A DNA stretch of 64,000 bases, from the NCBI GenBank assembly GCA_009193035.1, contig SWDT01000009.1, positions 124,001 to 188,000 of the forward strand. The letters are read 5' to 3'. Within the stretch, counting starts at the first letter, position 1. The number at the start of each line of letters is the position of its first letter. This DNA is from Halicephalobus mephisto. Taxonomy: Eukaryota; Nematoda; Chromadorea; Rhabditida; Panagrolaimidae. Under the pieces are notes generated by a model. That model ran no database searches. It worked only from the letters and a program-made list of their open reading frames with translations, and had not been told where the DNA came from. This document shows, one piece after another, positions 56,037 through 64,000 of the stretch. The translations under genes and the position numbers were made by a program.

Positions 56037-57022
56037 ATGGAAAACGACGAATTGAACGCGGCTAGAGCTGGACAAATGGCCCAAATGCAGGTTTGTTTTT
56101 TGTTGTTTATTTTTCAAATTTTTTCATATATCAATTTCGAACAAAAATCACAAATTCCATTCCAGGGTGGTCATGGCAAAGGTCCAAGTGCAGAAGACAA
56201 AGCTAAAGCAGCTGAAGAACAAGAAAAAATGAAAACAAATATCCTTACTCAGGTTCGTTTTTTATTTTTTATAAAAATTATTTATTTTCTGAAATATTTC
56301 CAATGGTTGTAATTTCAATATCCGCCAGTATTTCATATATGATGCTTAACCCTGAAGGTGGATGCAAGCTCATAAAGGATATATATAGCCTTGATTCGGA
56401 AGTTCCCAGATCTGCCTGGAGGAATATGTTCAAAGCCTTGTTTACGAAGTCATAAAGTTACGAAACACCGATCACGCACTCAAGTTTCCGATCAATTTTA
56501 AATTTTCATGTCGAGACAATTTGCGGCAATCCTAATTTCTAATCTTTAAAGTAGTACGATTTCTTGAGCATCCATCGTTATTTCATATATGACCCTTAAT
56601 CCTCGAGGACGGACATGTGCTTCTAAGCCCTGTAGCCCAACTCCAGCTTCCCACACCTATCTAAGCAGGACATCCCCCAAAACATTGATAAAAACTAAAA
56701 TACAGTTACTTCGTTACCAAGTTGTTGAATTCAGAACAATCCTAATTTTCAATTTCACTATTATTTTAACTTCCAGATCCTACATCAAGACGCCATGGCT
56801 CGTTTGAGTACCTTGAGAGCTGCCAAACCGGAACGAGCACAACAAATCGAATCAATGCTCATCAACATGGCCAGAACAGGAAGAATCGGAGGCAAACTCA
56901 ACGACGAACAATTCAAAGGCCTTCTGAATCAAGTCACTGACAATCAACCAAAGAAAACAACAACTGTAAAATTCGATCGTCGACGAGCTGCTCTAGATTC
57001 CGATGACGAGGATTACGAGTAA
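56037..57022 (+). CDS. PDCD5 family DNA-binding protein (programmed cell death 5)
   Basis: Exons 56037-56090, 56166-56252 and 56778-57022 with the acceptor AG at 56775-56776 give 128 residues, the usual size (about 125); the third exon begins ATCCTACATCAAGAC (ILHQDAMARLSTLR). Seen: an N-terminal ELNAARAGQM helix, a short Gly, Glu and Lys-rich linker, the core three-helix bundle ARLSTLRAAKPERAQQIESM and RTGRIGGKLNDEQFKGLL, and a C-terminal FDRRRAALDSDDEDYE. That order is diagnostic for PDCD5/TFAR19. Roles reported for the family are in apoptosis and CCT chaperonin binding; the molecular role in nematodes is uncertain. Intron 2 contains a CATATATG-family copy. Confidence 0.95.
56320..56680 (+). 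repeat. CATATATG-family copies in PDCD5 intron 2
   Basis: Copy 1 (about 56329-56555) has TATTTCATATATGATGCTTA, CCAGATCTGCCTGGAGGAAT, AAGTTACGAAACACCGATCA and TTTTCATGTCGAGACAATTT. A second, shorter start (TATTTCATATATGACCCTTA, CCTCGAGGACGG) follows at 56580. Confidence 0.7.
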
Positions 57023-57285
57023 GCCCAATCTTGTCTGTAAGCTTAAATTTACTATTTGCTCATTTATCCTCAAGCATAAAACTGACAATAATGACAATAG
57101 ATATCTTTGAGTAAAAAACTTAAACTTCCGGGAATACAAATTTGTGGAATGAAGATGAGCCTTTGCTTCAAAATCAAAAAAAACCTGAAAAATTAAAAAA
57201 ATAATCAAGTAGATTGAACGGAACACGTTCTTTTCAACAGGCTAAGAACCATTAATGGCACGTTTCGAATATATTCCTTCCATAA

Positions 57286-58435
57286 TCAAACATCAAGTCC
57301 ATTTCTTCGAATTTCAGACAAAACATCTTCAGGTAAAGTATGTGTTTTAGTTGGAGCTTGAAGAGTTTCTCTTTGATTTGTAAAAATGTTCAATTGTTCT
57401 TTATAATGATGTAAAATATCTTGATCAGCAGGACATGATTCAATAAAAGCAGCTGTACGATATCCAGTCAAAATATAATTCCACAAATGAATAAATTCAT
57501 GCGGGATATCAAAGTTAAGCAAATAACGTCCAATAATTCTCATATGATGAAGTCTTGGTAAAAGTTCACAATCATATTCTGTCATACTTGATCCAACAAG
57601 ATAACGAGATTTACGATCACCAAGTAATTGATCAATTCCAGCTAATTGTTCAACCAACTTATTATGTGAAGCAACAATCTGAGGTGGAAGGCCTTCAATC
57701 GTACTCGGTTGACGTTTTCCCTTGTCATGTGCAACTTTCGCTTGCAAGAAAACTTTAAAATTCTAAAAACACTCACATATTTAAAACATTTCAACAAAAC
57801 ACAAACCCTGTACAAGTTTTGAATACTTTTCTCCACAATTGGATCTTTCTCAAATAGAGGAACACGAAACTCCTTAGCCAAATGGAAAATACGTCCTTCG
57901 ATTTCTCTATTATCAGAATAAGTCAGTCCTTTCTCTTCCTCAATCATAATTGGTGGTTGAGCTCCCAGAAAATTGCGTTTAAAAACCTCCGAATTAACAT
58001 TGACAGTTTTAACTTCAACACGAACAACTCCGACTTCGTAAAGGGCATAGAGTTCCATCCAAAACTCTTGGCAGAAAATACAAGCTCCAATTCTTCTACT
58101 GTCGATTCCAGAGGCCTAAAAAATTACTTTTATATATAAAATTAACCTTTAAAAATACTCCTAACATATAAAGCTAATTATACACATTAAAAAACTAGTT
58201 TTTTAAATTTTTACATGAAAAAACCAACTTTTTTAAGCTTTTTGACATATAAAATTACTTTTTTAAAGCGAAAAGTAAACTTTTAAAAACTAATTTTATA
58301 TTTTAAAAGTTTTTTTAAAAGTTTTTTTGAAGTAAAAATCCAAACCTTGACATAAAGTTCTAAAAGCGGTTTAGAACTGCCATTCTGTGCCCCGTTAATG
58401 AACTGATCACCATGATTTTCGGCAACAGCTGCCAT
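57286..58435 (-). CDS. exc-4: Chloride intracellular channel protein EXC-4 (CLIC family)
   Basis: Needed in C. elegans for excretory canal lumen formation; exists as soluble and membrane-inserted forms. Exons 58435-58346, 58115-57807 and 57762-57286 give 291 residues, the EXC-4 length. The thioredoxin-like N-terminal domain has ACIFCQEFWMELYALYEVGV with a CxxC-type pair (Cys42, Cys45), followed by KTVNVNSEVFKRNFLGAQPP. The helical C-terminal domain carries SRYLVGSSMTEYDCELLPRL, HIRII-like HMRIIGRYLLNFDIP and IESCPADQDILHHYKEQLN, all near-invariant in CLICs. The ATG lies two bases after a TATCAG acceptor. The gene converges on PDCD5 with 263 bases between stop codons. Confidence 0.96.
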
Positions 58436-59280
58436 TTCTGATATTTAATATTTCAAAAATATCAAAAGCAATCAGATACACCAAAACTTGATCTAAAAAT
58501 TATATTTAAAATCAATAATATAAAACAAACAGAAACACGAAAAATTGGAACTTAAATCTAAAGCGGATTAACAAACTTGAATAAACGAAAACCAACCAAT
58601 ATTATTTGGCGGGAAATTTAGAATTATCCAGAAAACTAATATCACGAAAATAAAAGTAGAAAATTTTAAAACTTCAAAAAAACAATAAAAAAATTAAAAA
58701 CTTTAAAATTTAAAAAAACTATAAAATTAAAAACTTTAAAATTTAAAAAAACTATAAAATTAAAAACTTTAAAATTTAAAAAAACTATAAAATTAAAAAC
58801 TTTAAAATTTTAAAAAACTATAAAATTAAAAACTTTAAATTTAAAAAATTCCAAAATTAGAAAAATTAAACTTTAAAATTTAAAAAAATTATGAGAACAC
58901 GGAAAACGAACAAACAGGAGCGCAAAAGGAAGATAGGTCGATTGATTTTAAAATCGAAAAAAAATTTTTATTCAATAGTAAAAAAACTTTCAAATTAACA
59001 ATAGAATTTTGGTTTTTTCTTCAATGACACAATTCCATCGTCAAAACCATGGGAATATGACATTAATAATAAATAAATTTTTTTAAATATTTCCACAAAA
59101 ATTTTTATTTTTTTACTTTTTTTAAAATTAAAAACAGTTGTAAAAATTCCAAGAACCGATAAGCTTCAAAAAGAAATATGGCGCCAAACAAAACGATTAC
59201 AGTCGATCAAATGACAAAATTCAATATTTTATCGAAAAATCTTTCAAAATTTACGGATGATTGAATTCAACAAATTCCGA
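58436..59280. other. Upstream region of exc-4 with a 38-bp tandem repeat
   Basis: From about 58670 to 58880 there are five units of AAACTTTAAAATTTAAAAAA then ACTATAAAATTAA. Near 58900 a GC-richer patch (CACGGAAAACGAACAAACAG) may be promoter-related. No gene seen. Confidence 0.5.
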
Positions 59281-61020
59281 TTTTAGGGAAAAAGTGATTG
59301 ATTACAATATCTTTTTCAAAAAAGAAAAAAATACCAAAATTTTCTCAATTCACTAAAATTCATCACATTACCAGTCTTTCCTTTTTTCATCAACCACAAA
59401 TAATCAAAAATAAGTTTTTTTTCGCATCAACAAGTAGAAAAAAAAATAAATCTGATCAAAAAACCTTCAACTCAAATTTCTTAGATAAAACGAAAAAATT
59501 GAAGCAGGTTAGAAATCGAGATTGAGTTAATCTGAAAGCAAGACGGTAAGTAAAAAAGAAAAAAAAGAAACAGAAAAGCCCAAAGTCAAGCACTCTGGAA
59601 CGGGGTCCGAATTGAGCGCCAAATAGAATCCATCAACCAAAGAGGATTGACTACTTTCCTTCCTGATGGTCAAAATTATTTCTGTAAGAAAAAAAAATTA
59701 TTTCATTTTCAGAAACAAGTCATCCTAGAAAAACAAAAAAAAATTCCTTAAAAGGATTGTAAATTTCTTTTCCGATTTCATAAGGCTAGTTTTGTTTCCT
59801 TTTTAGATCAGCGTTTTCTGATCGCTAAAATGGCCTAGCATGCTAATTAAGGGACCGAAAATGTTGATCTAAAAAAAACAAAAATTCTACAAAACACTTT
59901 TCGAGCATTCATTCCCTTCGATTTCCACTTATTCCAAAATTTACTTTTTTCGATCAATTTTTTCATCACCAAAATAATGACTATTGCATGATCAAAAAAC
60001 CGATCTAAATAAAAACTCCAAAAAACGCAAGTTGAAAGGGGATCAAATGTCCTCAAGGAGTAACTATTGTATAGACTACTTTTTACCTTTTAAACCAGTC
60101 CTCTTTCGTAATTAAAATAACCCAGCATGTCAACAGAGTAACTAAATATTGATCCAAAATGGAAAAAATAAAATCATTACGAAATAAGAGTAAATACCAC
60201 CTTAAACTGAATTTTTTAATTATCAAAATACTTCCAAAACCTAAAAAAACAGATTTAAAAAGAAAAAAATACCATAAAATTCATTTCGAACAAGTCTTTG
60301 ATCGTCAAAGTATCTCAAAAAACCCAAAAAAACAGATTTGAAAAGAAAAAAATCAACCTTATGAAATTGGGGATCGAAAATCACAAGGAAGCAACTACCA
60401 TACAGCCGCTTGGAACGAAAGACCATTACTGCTGAAAACTTTGGCCTTTTGCGTTCTGACTCAGGACCAAAATCAGAAAAGGAATTTAAGAAAATCAATG
60501 AGACAATTTGGTCTGATCAAAGGACCGTTGAGAGAAAAAGCAAACATTCCAATTTCCAAAAGCTATCAATTTCTCAAAGTTTATACAAAATTTTTTAGAG
60601 GTTTTCAATTTCAAAACTCAGTTAACGAATTGAATAATTTATAACTTTTTAAATTTCTCCCGGAATATCCAAAAAAGTAAAAAATTCAAAGAGAATAACT
60701 GGTCAATGAAGAAAAATGAAGAACAAAAAGCACTTGAGGGGTTTTTAGTACAGTTTCAGTCGGGAACGGAGGCTTAACAGTGGCCGAGTGGAATCTTCTT
60801 CAAACAAAAAACACGGACAGCGCAATCGATCGAGATGAGGAATGGGCAAGGGGCCAGTTGGACGACCTTGGATTGAAGGCCGACTATCACCCAAAAAGGA
60901 TCAAGATAAAACAAATCTCCCGACGGAACTGAAACTATTTTTACCTTCGAGAATGCGATGGCTATAAAATTGTCCCCTGAGTAATAAAACCGAACGAAAT
61001 CTAATGAAACAGTTACGAAA
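59281..61020. other. Gene-free region
   Basis: Open frames of 60-85 codons on both strands are Lys, Asn and Phe-rich and not recognisable. A less AT-biased patch at 60745-60940 contains TGGCCGAGTGG, which recalls a tRNA D-arm, but no tRNA fold completes around it. An exon on the minus strand there cannot be excluded. Confidence 0.35.
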
Positions 61021-61400
61021 CTAAACGCATAGAGAATTTTCCCATAAAAACTATTGTAATAAATCTACTAAAACAAATCAAAAGTCATTATCGAAGATAG
61101 ATGGAAAATTTAAAAGAATCCTAAAATCACATCTCGGAAAAGTTCGTATATGAACAATCTTTGGATGGAACCCAAACAAATAATTATCAAAGTACTGCCA
61201 ATAATTAAGCTGTAATATATAATAAAGAAAGTCATTATTAGAAAATTAAAAAAAAGAATCCTAAAATCACGTCTCTGAAGTGTTCATATATGAAACATTC
61301 TCGAATGGAATTCAAACAAATAATTATCAAAGTACTGCCAATAATTAAGCTATAATGCAGAATCAATAAGAGCACCATCAAAAGTCAATTAAACGCCCAA
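61021..61400. repeat. Direct duplication of about 125 bp
   Basis: Two copies carry GAATCCTAAAATCACRTCTC, TGGAAYYCAAACAAATAATT and ATCAAAGTACTGCCAATAAT followed by TAAGCT. Each contains a TTCRTATATGAA word, so they may be distant CATATATG-family members. Confidence 0.65.
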
Positions 61401-62150
61401 AAGAAACTAAAAATCAAGAATGATAAACCGCTCAATTTGGGCCTGACCTTTCGATAAGAAAGCGGATACACAATTTAGAATTGAATGGACACTTTCAACA
61501 AAAATTGATGAAATCGAGAACTTAGAAAGCTTAATTTTTTTCAAAAAAATCGGAATTGAAAAAAAAGAAAAAGCGGGAACGAAAAAGAAGATCACCGACG
61601 AGGACGAACAAGGATCGAAAGTTGGCGCGCAAAACAACTGGCAGCTGTCCGACTCGCGCACTGGCAAAAATTGACATTTTTTGGAAAAATTGGCTCCGTT
61701 TTCAGTAAAAACGACTTTAAAGGTCAAGAACTTTATTTTATTTTTTTTTTAATTTACGGTTATTTCGAAATTGTTGTTTTCCCAATTATGAAAATTAGAA
61801 ATTATTATTTTTCAAGGTTTTCGAATTAAAAAATTGCAAAATTCAATTTTTTTAATTAAAAAATTTTCAAATAACTTTAAAAAATCCAAAAATTTTAATT
61901 TTTCTTTAATTTTAGAATTTTTATTTTAATTTAAAAAAATTTGGAAACTTTAATTTTCTAATTTTTTTTAATTTTTCGATTTTTTAAAATTTTAATTTTT
62001 TTTATTTTTTTCGATTTTCCAACATTTTTAAATTTTTATTTTATTTTCCAACATAATATCATCAAAATAAAACTTCAAAGAAGTTGAACAATTCTCCTAT
62101 TTTATCTATTAAACATAAATTTAAAAACAAAAAGAAATTTAAGAAAACAA
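61401..62150. other. Gene-free stretch
   Basis: The patch 61560-61680 is GC-richer (AAAGTTGGCGCGCAAAACAA, CTGGCAGCTGTCC). The rest is AT low-complexity. No gene recognised. Confidence 0.35.
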
Positions 62151-62154
62151 AATA

Positions 62155-63035
62155 CTTCTTTTTTCGTCCTCAGACCCTGAAAATAGTCTTGGAGCGAAAA
62201 TACTTTTCCCGTCATGAGACCTCTAAAGATCCTCTCAGAGCGAAAATACTTTTCCTGTTTTGAAACTTTTAAAATTCGTCTCAGAGCCAAAATACTTTTC
62301 TCGTCTTGAGACCTTTAAAATTCGTCTCAGAGCAAAAATACTTTTCTCGTTTTGAGACCTTTAAAGATTGTCTCAAAGCGAAAATACTTTTCCCGTTTTC
62401 AGACTTGAAGCACGTCCGAAACTTAAGTATTTTTAACTTGAGACTTTCAAAGTTCATCTTCAAGCGAAAGCACTTCTTCGTTTCGAGACTAAAAAAACAT
62501 CTTAAAACGAAAGACACTTTTAAAATTATTAAAATTAGTCTGAAAAAGAAACTTTTTTCCGTCATGAAAGCTTTCAATTTGGCCGCGAAACAAAAGTATT
62601 TTTTTTCGTCTTAAAAATTGATCTTAACAAGAAAGTACTTTTTCATGTCAGACTAAAAAGTGGTCCTGACACGAAAGTACTTTTTTCCGTGTTAGACTAA
62701 AAAGCGGTCTCGAAACGAAAGTACTTTTTTCCGTGTTAGACTAAAAAGTGGTCCTGACACGAAAGTACTTTTTTTCCCTGTTAGACTAAAAAGTGGTCTC
62801 GAAACGAAAGTACTTTTTTTCGTCATAAGTAAAATTTGGTCCTGCCACGAAAATAACTTTTCCATGTTAAGCAAAGAAATTGGTCCCGAAACGAAAGTAC
62901 TTTTTTCCGTGTTAGACTAACAATTGCTCTTGACAGGAAAGACCTTTCTTCGCTTTCAGATTGAAAGGTGTCTCAAAACGAAACACTTTTTCGCGTTGAG
63001 AGCTTTAAAGCTTGTCTCGTGACGAAAGATGGCAT
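62155..63035. repeat. Minisatellite of about 45-60-bp units, roughly 15 copies
   Basis: The left half uses GAGACCTTTAAAATTCGTCT then CAGAGCGAAAATACTTTTCY. The right half uses AGACTAAAAAGTGGTCCTGA then CACGAAAGTACTTTTTTCCG. Unit identity is moderate, with the most uniform copies at 62640-62830. The unit joins the window-wide word GTCCTGACACGAA to a CGAAAGTACTTTTT stretch that is partly palindromic. Confidence 0.85.
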
Positions 63036-63239
63036 CACAGATAAAAGCCTAGGGCTTCTGACTGGCAATGAAGGATTTGACGACTTGAACCCATCTCGGA
63101 ATAAATTAACTACCGTATACTGGCTGGACTAGGAAGTTGAAGAAAATCAGAAAGAATAAACACTCGGATTTTTTAATTTATAAAAATAAAAAATTTGAAG
63201 GAATACATGCCCCGTCATCGGATTTTTGGTTTTTTGGGA

Positions 63240-64000
63240 TTATCGGCCAGAAATCAGCTCGAGCGTTCCTTGTTTGAGATTCAGAAGACTAGGGTTGCCG
63301 TTCGGGGCCAACATCGTCAACATGGCGTTGTTCTGGGCCATCTGAAGAGCAGACACTTTATCCTTCCCATTAGTTGGAGAATTGTCGCAACTTTGATCAG
63401 AATCCGATCCTGTAGTATTCGCTGAGAAGATTCCAGAAGAGCTACTAGAGCTGTTCATCGAGGTATTCATCGATCCAGCTCCCTGAGGATGAGTAGCTTC
63501 ATGACCAATTTGCTGGGATCTCTGACGGAAACTTCTGCCGCAATACTGACATTGGAACGGCTTCAGACCAGTGTGGATACGTTCATGTTGATCCAAGTGG
63601 GATTTCTGAGTGAATCTCTTCGGACAAAACCGACAAGCATACGGTCGTTCTTGGAGATGGATTCTGTTGTGCTGCTGAAGCCCCCCTCTGGCCTTGAACC
63701 TTTTTCCACATTGGGCGCATTCATGGCATCTCATCTGACGACATTCATTTCTGTGGGTGTCAATCTGCAAAAATCCATCTTCAATCCTACTGTAGTCTTT
63801 AAAAAATTCAAAATCGTTTCGAAATCAATTCTCGAAAATTTGCATAAACTAATAAATCCCAAAATATCCACAAGAATCCGAATCATCGTGGAAATCACTT
63901 TAAAATCCATAAATGGAAGATGATCTTTCCGTTTAATCTTGCAATGGAGAAATCATTGCCAACTTTCAAGAACCGTACCTGACTAGATGGGAACTTCTTC
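63240..64000 (-). CDS. C2H2 zinc-finger transcription factor, 3' part
   Basis: The gene runs off the right edge. Exon 63979-64000 (partial, ends KKFPSSQ) joins in phase 0 to the last exon 63764-63240. Visible protein: an incomplete first finger, then three C2H2 fingers, HECAQCGKRFKARGGLQQHN, YACRFCPKRFTQKSHLDQHE and FQCQYCGRSFRQRSQQIGHE, with Kruppel-type linkers (HTGLKPF). A Ser, Asn-rich tail with LSY-2/ZTF-6-like spacing follows. The final finger with RQRSQQ-GHEATH recalls nematode LSY-2-type factors, but this is a weak inference. Function is presumably sequence-specific DNA binding in the nucleus. Confidence 0.8.

Noticed and set aside
59298..60644. Several 60-85-codon frames on both strands
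   Set aside because: Lys, Asn and Phe-rich composition, no motifs, no splice structure; typical of AT-rich intergenic DNA.
60770..60860. TGGCCGAGTGG, resembling a Leu/Ser tRNA D-arm
   Set aside because: No complementary acceptor stem or T-arm within tRNA distance; the surrounding bases do not fold into a cloverleaf.
60745..60960. Possible minus-strand exon after a TTTCAG acceptor
   Set aside because: A frame of about 50 codons opens, but there is no recognisable protein, no donor and no neighbouring exon.
62102..62874. Open frames across the minisatellite on both strands
   Set aside because: They only reflect the repeat unit; the products are repetitive with no family match.

Overview
This is nuclear DNA from a nematode, probably a rhabditid and possibly Caenorhabditis or a close relative (the genus is inference). 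The genes are split by mostly GT...TTTYAG introns. Many start codons sit 0-40 bases after a splice acceptor that has no obvious upstream exon, as expected for spliced-leader trans-splicing. One stretch matches the nematode SL1 leader at 20 of 22 bases. The proteins match nematode families such as EXC-4, LFE-2, CYK-4 and HPRT. Non-coding DNA is very AT-rich and full of direct repeats, fold-back repeats and short TACTGTA, CATATATG and GTCTCGACACGAA words. There are no bacterial features, CRISPR arrays or complete tRNA genes.

Layout. 1-9.5 kb is a gene desert made of tandem repeat blocks and a 396-bp fold-back element. 9.5-11.3 kb (+) is an inositol trisphosphate 3-kinase with a dispersed element in its last intron. 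11.3-14 kb holds an SL1-like sequence, a dimeric copy of the same element in reverse, and a heat-shock-element-like repeat. 14-15 kb (-) is a HAND-like bHLH factor. 18.7-27.1 kb (+) carries a MATH-BTB adaptor, a short eIF4B-like protein, the RIO2 kinase and HPRT. 27.8-29.3 kb (-) is a Ly6-type surface protein assembled here from three short exons. 31.9-36.2 kb (+) is mitochondrial FAD glycerol-3-phosphate dehydrogenase, with a duplicated splice acceptor in one intron. 37-41.3 kb (-) is CDK11 followed by a cysteine-rich P-loop GTPase in operon-like order, diverging from arginyl-tRNA synthetase (41.6-43.9 kb, +). 44-45 kb (-) is a TMEM200-like membrane protein, then an uncertain small gene. 48.0-48.4 kb (-) is acyl-CoA-binding protein. 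50-52.2 kb (+) is a ribosomal-L1-domain nucleolar protein with a 12-residue repeat. 52.4-55.8 kb (-) is a CYK-4/RACGAP1 homologue, diverging from PDCD5 (56-57 kb, +). 57.3-58.4 kb (-) is EXC-4/CLIC. 58.4-63.2 kb has no recognised gene and ends in a roughly 850-bp minisatellite. The right edge holds the 3' part of a C2H2 zinc-finger gene (-).

The genes are mostly unrelated housekeeping or developmental loci. Several pairs are arranged head-to-head (CDK11/ArgRS, CYK-4/PDCD5) or tail-to-tail (ArgRS/TMEM200-like, RSL1D1-like/CYK-4, PDCD5/EXC-4).

The most interesting points are: (1) a CYK-4 homologue whose RhoGAP domain lacks the arginine finger; (2) a 119-bp duplication that copies a 3' splice site plus 32 bases of exon inside the glycerol-3-phosphate dehydrogenase gene; (3) an SL1-like sequence with no splice donor after it; (4) several apparently uncharacterised dispersed repeat families shared by introns of unrelated genes; (5) a GTPase with a cysteine-rich N-terminus and no NKxD motif. 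Exon boundaries were set by hand from splice signals and reading phase and have no transcript support.
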